A DNA stretch of 17,723 nt from CAYTRP01 sp964625145 (GCA_964625145.1 CAZVAQ010000071.1:1-17723); one strand, 5' to 3'. Positions 1 to 7,348 are shown, numbered from the stretch's first letter. Notes: generated by a model from the sequence alone, not told the origin. Numbers and translations are program-made.

Positions 1-3
1 TTT

Positions 4-1734
4 CTATTTCTTCTTCCGCGCATACTCCAGGAACTTCTTCGCGGGCCAGGTGTTCACGATGTGCTTTGCTTCCGCCCAGCCCTTGCGTGCCATGGCTAGG
101 CCGTACTTCACATTTTCGAGCATGGCCATGTCGTGCGCGTCGGGGCCGATGGACAGGAGCGCGCCTTGTTCGATGGCGAAGTGCACAAGCCGCCAATCCA
201 TGTCGAGGCGTTGCGGCGCGGCGTTGATCTCGATGATGGTGCCGCATTCGGCGCAGCGGCGGATGATGTCCTTCTGGCGCAGCTTCATCCCATCGCGCGC
301 CAGGATCAACCGGCCGGTCATGTGGCCCAGCACGGTGGTTCGCGGATGCTCGACGGCCCGCAACACCCGCGCGGTCTGCTCCTCCTCTCCCAGGTTCATC
401 CGGTTGTGCACGCTGGCGACGATGAAGTCGAACTCCGCGAGAAAATCCTCCTCATAATCCAATGCCCCATCGACGAGGATGTCCGACTCGATTCCCTTCA
501 GCAGCACGACGCCCTTCTTCTTCCACTCGGCGTTGACCTTGTCGATCTCCTTCCATTGCTTGCGCACGCGGTCGGGCTTCAACCCGCCCGCGTAGGCGGC
601 ACTCTGGCTGTGGTCGGCAATGCCCATCCACTCGAAGCCGTTCTCGTGGGCCCACCGCGCGTAATCCTCCACATGCGGTTGGCCGTCGCTGTAATGTGTG
701 TGCATGTGCAGCAACCCGCGCAGGTCCTTCTGCTCGATCAGTCTTGGCAGCGCGTCCTTTGCGGCAGCTTCGATCTCGCCCATGTCCTCGCGAAGCTCGG
801 GACCGATGAACGCAAGGCCCAGATGCTTGTAGATGCCGGCCTCGTCCTTGGCCTTCAGCGACTTTTCGCTCCCTTCCTTGAACAGGCCGTATTCGTTGCT
901 CTTCAGGCCCAGTTCCTTCGCCAACGCACGTAGGGCGGTGTTGTGTTCCTTCGATCCGCTGAAATGTTGCAGCGCGAAGGGAAACTGCTCCTCCGACACG
1001 CAGCGCAGATCCGCCTGCATTCCCGACGACAGCAGCACGCTTGTCTTTGTCTCGCCGCTGCCAATGACGGACTCCACGTTTGGCATATCGCGGAATGCCT
1101 TGGAGACCGCTTCGGGCTTGTCCGTCGCGCAGACAAAGTCGAGATCCTTCGCCGTCTCGCGCCACCGGCGCAGACTTCCCGCAACCTCCACACGCTTCAC
1201 ATCCTTCTGCTCGCGCAACATCTTCAGGATCGGCTGTGCCGCGCGCCATGCCACGTCGATGCGGAATCGCCCGCTGTGCTTCTTCATCTGCTCGATCCCG
1301 GCGAGGATCTTCTCGGCGGTCTTCTTGCCGAATCCCTTCAAACCGGCGACGGAGCCTTCCTCGCATCCCTTGGCCAGGTCCTCGATCGTGGCGATGCCCA
1401 GCTCGTCAAACACAGCGCGGGCCTTCTTCGCGCCAAAACCGGGGATGTCCGTCATGGCGACAAGTCCCTCGGGGAACTTCGCCTCCAGCTCCGCCAGTTC
1501 CGCGATCTTTCCCTCGCGGGCAAACTCTTCAATCTTCTCGGCCAAGCCCTTCCCGACGCCGTCGATCTCCGTCAACGTGCCGGCCTCCACGCGCGCGTCG
1601 ATGTCGATGGCCTCATCGGCCAAAACGCGCGCGCCCTTGACATACGCGTTCACCTTGAAGGTGTTGGCGCCATCGAGTTCCAGCAGCGTGGCGAACTTGC
1701 GAAGCGATGCAATGAGGCGGTCACGATTGATCAT
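4..1734 (-). CDS. polX: DNA polymerase X with C-terminal PHP phosphoesterase domain
   Basis: Bacterial family X polymerase, a gap-filling repair enzyme with a metal-dependent 3'-5' exonuclease/phosphoesterase in its PHP domain. The product is 576 aa, the usual size for the family. Residues 1-150 carry the 8-kDa-like domain and helix-hairpin-helix motifs (around 58-66, 97-104, 131-138). The nucleotidyltransferase core has GS at 186-187, catalytic Asp197 and Asp199, the third Asp at 242, and the nucleotide-binding FSGSK at 258-262. The PHP domain (about 340-576) keeps the full metal set: His343, His345, Asp350, His375, Glu416, His443, His471, Asp532, His534, so the nuclease is probably active. 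I chose the ATG at 1734 because homologous sequence begins there (MINRDR). The frame stays open to 1962, but those 76 extra residues are unlike the family and run antisense to the next gene. No clear Shine-Dalgarno is visible. The stop is TAG at 4-6, so the gene is complete. Confidence 0.96.
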   Translation of the reverse strand: MINRDRLIASLRKFATLLELDGANTFKVNAYVKGARVLADEAIDIDARVEAGTLTEIDGVGKGLAEKIEEFAREGKIAELAELEAKFPEGLVAMTDIPGFGAKKARAVFDELGIATIEDLAKGCEEGSVAGLKGFGKKTAEKILAGIEQMKKHSGRFRIDVAWRAAQPILKMLREQKDVKRVEVAGSLRRWRETAKDLDFVCATDKPEAVSKAFRDMPNVESVIGSGETKTSVLLSSGMQADLRCVSEEQFPFALQHFSGSKEHNTALRALAKELGLKSNEYGLFKEGSEKSLKAKDEAGIYKHLGLAFIGPELREDMGEIEAAAKDALPRLIEQKDLRGLLHMHTHYSDGQPHVEDYARWAHENGFEWMGIADHSQSAAYAGGLKPDRVRKQWKEIDKVNAEWKKKGVVLLKGIESDILVDGALDYEEDFLAEFDFIVASVHNRMNLGEEEQTARVLRAVEHPRTTVLGHMTGRLILARDGMKLRQKDIIRRCAECGTIIEINAAPQRLDMDWRLVHFAIEQGALLSIGPDAHDMAMLENVKYGLAMARKGWAEAKHIVNTWPAKKFLEYARKKK

Positions 1735-1911
1735 GATGAATGGCCCGGAACGGTTTGATGGCAGGTCGACGATGCATCCCTCTTCTATCCACAGGCCCGG
1801 ACTGATGGCGAGGGAAAGCGTACCCTCAACGCCCATTGCACCCGGTTCCCGGGTTGTGGACACTGCCGTCATCTTGTGATCATCGCCCACCCACGCGCCC
1901 GGCCCGCAATC

Positions 1912-2517
1912 ATGAGCAAACGCCAAGGCAACGCAGGCTTCCTCCTTCGCAAGCTGCTGCACATGGCGGTCGTCGGCGCCTTTGTATGGGCTGCGATCTC
2001 TGCCGGCCGCTGGCCCGCGCTCCCCATCGCGATCGGCTGCCTGGCCCTAGCCATCGCGGGCGAATGGCTGCGCACGCGTTGGCGCTTCTTTGACCGAATG
2101 GTGGTCGGTACGCTCGGACTACTCATGACGCCGGAAGAGCGCCGCACGCGCACGACCGTGCATCTCAACGGCGCGACATGGGCGCTCATCGCTGTCGTGT
2201 TGGCCCTGGCCGTGTTCCCCATGCCCGTGTCCATCGCGGCGTTGCTGGTGCTGGGCATCGGCGATCCCATGGCCGCGCTGGTGGGGCGGACCTATGGACG
2301 CTTTCGCATTGGGAAGAAAACGGCGGAGGGCTCCGTGGCCTTCATCGCCAGCTCGCTCGTCGCGGTGCTGACGCTAACGTCCGTCCCTGCGGCGATTGCA
2401 GCGGGTGGATGTGCAATTGCGACGGTCGTGGAGCAGATCCCGCTCCCCGGCAACGACAACATCTGGATCACCGCCGCCGCTGGCGGAGGGATGATGTTGC
2501 TGCATTGGCTGTTGTGA
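1912..2517 (+). CDS. Dolichol/phytol kinase-like (SEC59/CTP-dependent lipid kinase family) membrane protein
   Basis: Predicted 201-aa integral membrane protein of the diacylglycerol/polyprenol kinase family, which usually transfers phosphate from CTP to an isoprenoid or lipid alcohol. Visible features are the N-terminal RKLLH motif (13-17), about six hydrophobic segments, and the family signature GDPMAALVG...YGR...GKKTAEGSVAF across 117-144, followed by VEQ...GNDN at 173-183, the usual Glu/Asp-Asn pair. The substrate cannot be read from sequence; polyprenol, phytol and diacylglycerol are all possible. The start chosen is ATG at 1912, giving MSKRQGN; an in-frame GTG at 1876 adds 12 polar residues. 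Neither has a good ribosome binding site. The gene is divergent from polX (177 bp) and ends 9 bp from the convergent SPOR gene. Confidence 0.85.
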   Translation: MSKRQGNAGFLLRKLLHMAVVGAFVWAAISAGRWPALPIAIGCLALAIAGEWLRTRWRFFDRMVVGTLGLLMTPEERRTRTTVHLNGATWALIAVVLALAVFPMPVSIAALLVLGIGDPMAALVGRTYGRFRIGKKTAEGSVAFIASSLVAVLTLTSVPAAIAAGGCAIATVVEQIPLPGNDNIWITAAAGGGMMLLHWLL

Positions 2518-2526
2518 TTCGCTCTG

Positions 2527-4197
2527 TCAGTCCAGCGCCGTGATCCGCAGGTTCCGCAGGAGCAACACGCCGGTCGTCGCCAAGTTATCGCGAATCGACA
2601 GCGTGTTCAGCCCGTCGGGGCACGAGGTCAGGCGCTGCCCCACGATCACCGGTTCGTCATCGACAAAGCCATCGATGATGTGACGCACGAGGTCGATCTC
2701 GTAGCGCACCCGCCGCCAGGTGCCAAACTCATAAGGCACCGATTCGTTCTGCAGGCGCAGCACCGGGTTGGCCTTCGCGTTCGTGCGATGGATCAACGCG
2801 TGGATGCTCTGGCGGAAATCCTGGTCCTTCTCGATGTAGAAGCCGAGCAGGTACTTGTTCTTGTCGTCGCAGCGAATCTCGAAATCAACGGCGAGGCGCC
2901 CGTGGGCTTCCGGAAACTGGCAACTGTAGTAGGCGCTGCCGATGCCCGTCTCCTTCTCGAAACGCATGTGCGGACCGTCGCCGGATTCTGGATCCTTCAC
3001 GACCTTGAGCCGGGCGTAGTCATACGAGCCCGTCCAGCCGGGGGGCGGATAGTCTGGTGTCGCGTCCGACAGGTCCTGCTCGAAGATGATCGACCCGGCA
3101 CCAAATCCCGTCGGCACGTTGCGCTGCGGGGCGGACTCCGGCATGGGCGTGGCAGTCGCTCCACCAAGATTGAAGGGTATGCCGAGCCCCTCGTCGCCGG
3201 TGGCTGAGGATCCATTCCCCGACGCGGATGCGGACTTCGGCTCCTCGTCCATCAGGAAGTCGAGCCGGGGCCCCTCTTCCGCAAGGGGGGTGGCGCTAGC
3301 CGGGGTTTCCGGCTCGTCCTCGAAGATATCGTTCAGGATGATCGAAGGAGTTGGATCGATGACGGGCACTTCCGGCATGGCGATCGGCTGCCGGGCAGGG
3401 GGCGGCGGCTCGGGGGCAGTATCCGGCATCGCCCGGGCAAATTCGATGGCCGCTGGCTTGGCCGGCGGCTCGGGCTCCGCCTTTGCCGCGACGGGTGCCG
3501 GCTCGACCTTGGGCTCCGGGCGGCTGACCGCCGGGCTGGCGGCGGGCTTCGGGCGGGGCTTGGCCACGGGCAGCGGGGCCATCGGCTTCACGGGGGCCGG
3601 AGGCGGGGGCGGTTCAGCCTTCTTCCGCATGAAGAAATACACCCCGGCCCCCACGACTATCACCCCCGCCGCAATGGCCAGAATCAATTGCAACGGTAGC
3701 TTGGAGCCCCCCGATGACCCGCTGGCGGGAGTCGGGGAACTCTGCCCCATCGACGTATCCGGCGTCTGGCCTGCCGGTTGAGGGCCAGCGACCGGGGTCG
3801 GTGGCGCCGAAGCCGTGGCCGATGGAGTCGGGGTAGTCGCTCCGGGGGTCGGGGTCGCTGACGGAATGAATATGGGAACCCCCAGCCGGACTCCTGTTTC
3901 CAGAAACCGGTCGTGGGCCCGCTGAGCGTCCTCCTCGGACGCGTACCGGCCAGCATAGACGGCATAGGCCCCGCTGGGCAATTCAACCATCTCAATGCCC
4001 GGGATATCCTCCAGGGCTTGAATGGCGCGCTCCGCCTCGCCTCGTGTGACGCTATCGCGGACCCTGAGTCGCCAGACCCCATCGTTCTGGGCGGGCAAAG
4101 GCAGCGCCAGCGCCACAAAAAGCAGAAGCGCCAGATAGCAGGGATGCAGCAGGGCCCAAGGGCGGGAAAGTTCCTTCACCATCGGCCAAGGCTTCAT
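2527..4197 (-). CDS. SPOR-domain membrane protein with Pro/Ala-rich linker and C-terminal concanavalin-like domain
   Basis: A 556-aa envelope protein. Residues 14-36 are a hydrophobic export signal ending PLPA/Q. Residues 40-112 resemble a SPOR domain (VWRLRV..., then AYAVYAGRYASEEDAQRAHD), which in known proteins binds glycan strands stripped of stem peptides. A Thr-Pro-rich spacer follows (113-165), then a clear membrane segment at 168-190 followed by RKK. Residues 191-300 are low-complexity Pro/Ala/Lys/Glu and 285-345 contain acidic and Ser-rich patches. Residues 368-556 look like a beta-rich LamG/concanavalin-type domain (VDFEIRCDDKNKYLLGFYIEKD..., GTWRRVRYEIDL). The order is odd: SPOR is N-terminal, and the positive residues after the membrane segment predict that the jelly-roll domain faces the cytoplasm. 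The start ATG has GGAGA about 9 nt upstream. Domain names come from pattern recognition; the SPOR call is moderately firm and the C-terminal one weaker. Confidence 0.8.
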   Translation of the reverse strand: MKPWPMVKELSRPWALLHPCYLALLLFVALALPLPAQNDGVWRLRVRDSVTRGEAERAIQALEDIPGIEMVELPSGAYAVYAGRYASEEDAQRAHDRFLETGVRLGVPIFIPSATPTPGATTPTPSATASAPPTPVAGPQPAGQTPDTSMGQSSPTPASGSSGGSKLPLQLILAIAAGVIVVGAGVYFFMRKKAEPPPPPAPVKPMAPLPVAKPRPKPAASPAVSRPEPKVEPAPVAAKAEPEPPAKPAAIEFARAMPDTAPEPPPPARQPIAMPEVPVIDPTPSIILNDIFEDEPETPASATPLAEEGPRLDFLMDEEPKSASASGNGSSATGDEGLGIPFNLGGATATPMPESAPQRNVPTGFGAGSIIFEQDLSDATPDYPPPGWTGSYDYARLKVVKDPESGDGPHMRFEKETGIGSAYYSCQFPEAHGRLAVDFEIRCDDKNKYLLGFYIEKDQDFRQSIHALIHRTNAKANPVLRLQNESVPYEFGTWRRVRYEIDLVRHIIDGFVDDEPVIVGQRLTSCPDGLNTLSIRDNLATTGVLLLRNLRITALD

Positions 4198-4342
4198 ATC
4201 AGCCGGTCTCCGGAAGACGGCCAGGCATCAGCCGCCGAAATCGCATCCAAAATACCCAACGGGCACTCCCAACGGGAACACTCCCAAGTACGCGGGGGGG
4301 GCAAGGTGATGCAAGGCTTTCGTGATTTCCCTCGACAGCTGA

Positions 4343-4365
4343 CGGGAGGGCTTCGCACACTCCCG
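4343..4365. repeat. Short inverted repeat in the divergent spacer
   Basis: CGGGAG at 4343-4348 faces CTCCCG at 4360-4365 across 11 nt. It lies just upstream of the stronger 4374-4392 hairpin, in the leader of the small TPR gene. No T-run follows on either strand, so it does not look like a terminator. It could be a binding site or leader structure, or chance in GC-rich DNA. Confidence 0.35.
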
Positions 4366-4373
4366 CCCCATTT

Positions 4374-4392
4374 CGGAGCCGGCCAGGCTCCG
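4374..4392 (+). repeat. Perfect 7-bp hairpin in the leader of the small TPR gene
   Basis: CGGAGCC (4374-4380), loop GGCCA, GGCTCCG (4386-4392). The stem is perfect and very GC-rich, and it ends 17 nt before the ribosome binding site at 4410. No T-tract follows, so it is unlikely to terminate transcription. Transcript folding or a protein-binding palindrome are possible. I recognise no known riboswitch here. Confidence 0.5.
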
Positions 4393-4409
4393 CCCCCGTC
4401 AATGATCCC

Positions 4410-4415
4410 GGAGAG
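4410..4415 (+). promoter_or_regulatory. Ribosome binding site that decides the start of the small TPR gene
   Basis: GGAGAG abuts the ATG at 4416 but sits 6 nt before the in-frame ATG at 4422. Normal Shine-Dalgarno spacing therefore favours 4422 as the initiator. Confidence 0.6.
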
Positions 4416-4421
4416 ATGCGT

Positions 4422-4844
4422 ATGCCCCGCAAGGAAGCCGATCTGTACGAGCGTAACCTGAACCTGTACCGCGAATTGATGGCCGGCAAGAAGGACGCCG
4501 CCCTGGATTTGTTCGGGGTCACGCTGATCAACTCGGTCAATCCCGCCGAGCGGGCCATGGCCCTCAAGGACTGGGGTGTGGAAACGGTCGAAGCCGTCGA
4601 CCTCTACAATCTGGGCTGCCACTTCGCCGCGCAGCAGAATTACGCCGAGGCCATCAACCACTTCCGCAAGGCCATCGAGATAGACCCCAATCTCAGCGAC
4701 GCCATCTACAACCTGGCGGTGTGCTATGAGAAGGCGGGCTTCATCCCGCAGGCCAAGTCCACATGGGACGTCTACGTGAACGTCACCAAGGACGAAGGCG
4801 AGAAGGCCCGCACCCGCGAACACATGGCCGCGCTTCAGAGCTGA
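4422..4844 (+). CDS. Small TPR-repeat protein
   Basis: A 140-aa soluble protein with no signal peptide or membrane segment. Residues about 60-93 form a canonical TPR (LYNLGCHFAAQQNYAEAINH, then FRKAIEIDPN), and 94-127 a second, more divergent one (AIYNLAVCYEKAGFIPQA). The first 59 residues are helical and charged with no recognised family. TPRs are protein-binding scaffolds, so a role as an adaptor is likely, but the partner is unknown. The start at 4422 is set by the Shine-Dalgarno spacing; using 4416 would add only two residues. It stands alone, divergent from the SPOR gene (224 bp) and convergent with the histidine kinase, and is followed by a good intrinsic terminator. Confidence 0.85.
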   Translation: MPRKEADLYERNLNLYRELMAGKKDAALDLFGVTLINSVNPAERAMALKDWGVETVEAVDLYNLGCHFAAQQNYAEAINHFRKAIEIDPNLSDAIYNLAVCYEKAGFIPQAKSTWDVYVNVTKDEGEKARTREHMAALQS

Positions 4845-4871
4845 CCGCGTCCCACTCACCAGCGACATGAC

Positions 4872-4909
4872 AACCGCCATCCGGACGCACCGGGTGGCGG
4901 TTTCTTTTT
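4872..4909 (+). terminator. Intrinsic terminator of the small TPR gene
   Basis: AACCGCCATCCGG (4872-4884), five-base loop, CCGGGTGGCGGTT (4890-4902), then TCTTTTT. The 13-bp stem has one T-G wobble, and a U-tract follows directly. It lies 27 nt after the stop codon. The T-tract is on the + strand only, so the convergent histidine kinase is probably not terminated by it. Confidence 0.9.
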
Positions 4910-4917
4910 GGGAAGCC

Positions 4918-6042
4918 TCACTGCGGGCTCGCGCACTTCAGCGGCAGCGAGATGGAGAACTGCGCGCCACCCAATGGCGATTCCGTGGCCACGATGTTGC
5001 CGTGATGAGCCATGATGATCTGGCTGACGATGGCGAGGCCCAGTCCCGTGCCATCGGCCTTTGTGGTGAAGAATGGATTGAAGATCTCGCGCCGGATGTC
5101 GGCCGGAATCCCCGGTCCGTCGTCGTGCACTTCCAGCCGGATCTCATCGCCGTTGCAGCGCGTGGCCAGCAGCATTCGCAAGTCCTGCCCGCCCGCATCC
5201 ACCGCGTTGAGCACCAGGTTCGCCAGCACCTGCTGAATCTGGTCCGGGTCCACCATCACGATGAACTCCGGCGTTTGCAGGTCAAAGTCCAGATGAATGC
5301 CCGGGAAAGCCTTTCGGAAACTCTCCGCGGTGCGCCTGACCAAACCGTTGAGCACAGTTGGCTCCGGCCGCGCGGGACTGGGGCGCGCAAACCCAAGAAA
5401 AGCGCGGATGCGGCTGTCCAGCCGCTTGACCTCTTCGCGGATGTACTCGGCCGCCTCCCGCTGAATCTCCCGCGGACGGGACTCGTCCAGGATCAGCTCC
5501 ACTGAGGAGAGGATAATCCCCAGCGGGTTCTTGATCTCGTGGGCGATCCCGGCGGTTAACTGGCCGAGCGAAGCCAACTTCTCTGCTTCGCGAAGGCGCA
5601 TCTCCAGCCGTTTGCGCTCGTGCACATCGCGCAGGATTCCGATCACAAACTCCACCTCGCCGTCGGCTCCCCGCACGGGGCTGTAGCTGGTCTCGATCCA
5701 TCGCTCCGCGCCGCTGGCCGTGGTGGCCAACATCTCCTCCACCTGCGACTCCAGGCGCCCTTCGAACAAATCACGCGCGGGGCACAGCGCCGTGGTGGAC
5801 AGCTTCGTCCCGTCCTCCAGATGGCAGTTCACCACATCACCGCACTTCCAGTTTCCGCTGAGCACCTCATGGGGATCACGCCCCAGCAACTCTCCACAGG
5901 CGCGATTGAAGACCAGAATGCGCCGGTCTGGGCCGACGACCATGATGCCATCGGGCGTCGAATCGAGGATTCGATCAAAAAAATCCGCAGACGAGGCAAT
6001 TCCCTCTTTCTCGGGAAGCGGCGGGGTTGAAATGTTGTTCAT
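4918..6042 (-). CDS. Soluble PAS-domain sensor histidine kinase (NtrB-like architecture)
   Basis: A 374-aa cytoplasmic two-component kinase with no membrane segment. The PAS domain spans about 20-140 (FFDRILDSTPDGIMVVGPD...) and contains Cys67, Cys73, His74 and Cys87. The HisKA domain has the phospho-acceptor His168 in AHEIKNPL. The ATPase domain shows the N box (NLVLNAVDA, 275-283), DDGPGIP (307-313), the F box FNPFFTTK (321-328) and GTGLGLA (331-337). All catalytic boxes are intact. The start chosen is ATG at 6042, with GGAG about 10 nt upstream; the frame stays open to 6369, but that stretch runs antisense through the peptidase gene and is unlike any kinase. No response regulator is adjacent, so it is an orphan here. 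It is divergent from the cyanophycinase-like gene with 28 bp between start codons, which may mean shared control. Confidence 0.95.
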   Translation of the reverse strand: MNNISTPPLPEKEGIASSADFFDRILDSTPDGIMVVGPDRRILVFNRACGELLGRDPHEVLSGNWKCGDVVNCHLEDGTKLSTTALCPARDLFEGRLESQVEEMLATTASGAERWIETSYSPVRGADGEVEFVIGILRDVHERKRLEMRLREAEKLASLGQLTAGIAHEIKNPLGIILSSVELILDESRPREIQREAAEYIREEVKRLDSRIRAFLGFARPSPARPEPTVLNGLVRRTAESFRKAFPGIHLDFDLQTPEFIVMVDPDQIQQVLANLVLNAVDAGGQDLRMLLATRCNGDEIRLEVHDDGPGIPADIRREIFNPFFTTKADGTGLGLAIVSQIIMAHHGNIVATESPLGGAQFSISLPLKCASPQ

Positions 6043-6070
6043 CTTTGCTCGACTCCGGATCGGAACGCTT

Positions 6071-7180
6071 ATGAACCGTCCCACCCCCCACTGCCCTTTG
6101 CCAAGCCGTTTTGCGCTCGCCGCCGCCGCGCTGTGCCTCGCGGCCCTCCCCATTGCCGCCGATCCCGGGCCGCGGCCGGAAAAACCCGGCTCGCTCAATG
6201 TCTGGATCACCGGCGATCCGGACGACAAAGCGGTGCAGCCCGACGGCCCCGCCCTGCTCCTCATGGGTGGCAGCACCGACGTCACCCTGGCGTTCAGCCG
6301 CTTCGCCCTGCCGGCAACTCGCGGAGGTGACGTCGTGGTCCTGCGTACCAGTGGCTCGAATGGGTACAACGACTACCTCTACAACATGCTCACCGGGACC
6401 TTCAAGCCGAACTCCGTCGAGAGCATCGTCCTCACCTCCGAGAGTCACGCAAACTCCGACTACATGGTCTGGGTGATCGACACGGCGGAATTCATCTGGT
6501 TCGCCGGCGGAAACCAGACCAATCATCTGAATGCATGGACCGACACGCGCACCCACGAGGCGATCCAGCGCGCATGGGATCGCGGCGCCATCCTCGGCGG
6601 CACGAGCGCGGGAGAGGCCATCCTGGGCGGCTTCATCTTTGCCCCGGTCGGATCATCACCAACGGGAAGCGACGCGATCGCCAATCCCTACCACAGCGGC
6701 AACCGTTTGGTGGACGCCTTCATCGATGCCGAGGTAATGTCCGGCGTGATCCTGGACCAACACTTCACGCAACGCAACCGCATGGGCCGGCCCTTGTCAT
6801 GGATGGCGCGCATCGTGCAGGACGGCCGGGCCGAAACCATGCGATCAATTTCCGTGGACGAGCGAACCGCCATGTGGATCGACAAGGACAACATCGGCAC
6901 GGTGGTCGGCAGCAATCATGTGTTCATCATGTGGGAAACGCCCGCCACCAAGCGCACCCAGGTCGCGCCAAGCCAGCCGCTGATCTATGGGCCGGTGAAC
7001 CGTGTCCGCCTCAGCGATCGGCAAAAGTTCAACTTCAACACATGGACCGGCGACGAATCGCCAATCCCCCTGCGCGTAGATGGCACCAACACGGAAGGCG
7101 TCTTCGAGCCCGATGATCCGTACGCATTCTACCTGCCGCCCCCCAGCGCGGATGAACGGGACATCATTGCGGTGTTCTGA
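6071..7180 (+). CDS. Exported cyanophycinase-like peptidase (family S51)
   Basis: A 369-aa protein with a signal peptide (hydrophobic core about 13-28, likely cut near AAD at 29-31). The rest matches the S51/cyanophycinase group: LLMGGSTDV (63-71), FAGGNQ (144-149), the nucleophile elbow GGTSAG with Ser179, and LDQHFTQRNRMGR (228-240) with His231. Cyanophycinases hydrolyse cyanophycin to beta-Asp-Arg dipeptides; relatives may cut other peptides, so the substrate is not proven. Export would mean it acts on external polymer, as extracellular CphE-type enzymes do, rather than on a cell's own reserve. No cyanophycin synthetase is in this window. The start at 6071 is chosen because it opens the signal peptide; only a weak GGAA lies upstream. 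It is head to head with an NtrB-like kinase. Confidence 0.88.
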   Translation: MNRPTPHCPLPSRFALAAAALCLAALPIAADPGPRPEKPGSLNVWITGDPDDKAVQPDGPALLLMGGSTDVTLAFSRFALPATRGGDVVVLRTSGSNGYNDYLYNMLTGTFKPNSVESIVLTSESHANSDYMVWVIDTAEFIWFAGGNQTNHLNAWTDTRTHEAIQRAWDRGAILGGTSAGEAILGGFIFAPVGSSPTGSDAIANPYHSGNRLVDAFIDAEVMSGVILDQHFTQRNRMGRPLSWMARIVQDGRAETMRSISVDERTAMWIDKDNIGTVVGSNHVFIMWETPATKRTQVAPSQPLIYGPVNRVRLSDRQKFNFNTWTGDESPIPLRVDGTNTEGVFEPDDPYAFYLPPPSADERDIIAVF

Positions 7181-7189
7181 AGTGCATCG

Positions 7190-7225
7190 CGGAATCCTGT
7201 GGACTCCTTGTTCCACATCATTCCG
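7190..7225. repeat. 12-bp two-part hairpin after the cyanophycinase-like gene
   Basis: CGGAAT (7190-7195) pairs with ATTCCG (7220-7225), and inside it TGTGGA (7198-7203) pairs with TCCACA (7212-7217). The two stems are separated by a symmetric 2x2 internal loop, and the apical loop is 8 nt. It begins 10 nt after the stop codon. No T-tract follows, so it may be a factor-assisted terminator or a 3'-end stabiliser rather than a classical intrinsic terminator. Confidence 0.6.
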
Positions 7226-7235
7226 ACAATGAGCA

Positions 7236-7347
7236 AGAATTTCGGATGATCCCTCTCTGGATCACTCCTGGTTGGAGCTGGCGGATGATATCCGCTGTCG
7301 CGCGCATCCCAACGTTTCCAAGCCAGGAAACACGAAGCCGAAATTCT
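7236..7347. repeat. 112-nt block closed by a perfect 10-bp inverted repeat with internal hairpins
   Basis: AGAATTTCGG (7236-7245) and CCGAAATTCT (7338-7347) are perfect reverse complements. Between them lie TGATCC/GGATCA (7247-7252, 7259-7264), CTCC/GGAG (7265-7268, 7274-7277), GCGGAT/ATCCGC (7281-7286, 7290-7295, extendable by two wobble pairs on the + strand) and GTTTCC/GGAAAC (7314-7319, 7326-7331). The result resembles a multibranch RNA fold or a palindromic element. It starts one base beyond the stop codon of the Ser/Thr kinase gene. I recognise no known RNA family and see no target-site duplication. Confidence 0.55.
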
Positions 7348-7348
7348 C

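Noticed and set aside
133..1879. Long + strand frames opposite polX
   Set aside because: All are antisense to intact, motif-complete polX and show no recognisable protein features.
1735..1962. N-terminal extension of PolX
   Set aside because: The added 76 residues have no family similarity and lie antisense to the lipid-kinase-like gene. PolX homologues begin at the MINRDR-type start.
4845..4917. Bidirectional terminator shared by the TPR gene and the histidine kinase
   Set aside because: The T-tract is present only on the + strand side; the other flank of the stem has no T-run for the - strand transcript.
6043..6369. N-terminal extension of the histidine kinase
   Set aside because: It would run through the signal peptide and catalytic core region of the cyanophycinase-like gene, is low complexity, and the ATG at 6042 has a ribosome binding site.
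7236..7347. tRNA or tmRNA in the structured spacer
   Set aside because: No T-loop GTTCRA consensus, no acceptor-type CCA arrangement and arm lengths do not fit a tRNA cloverleaf.
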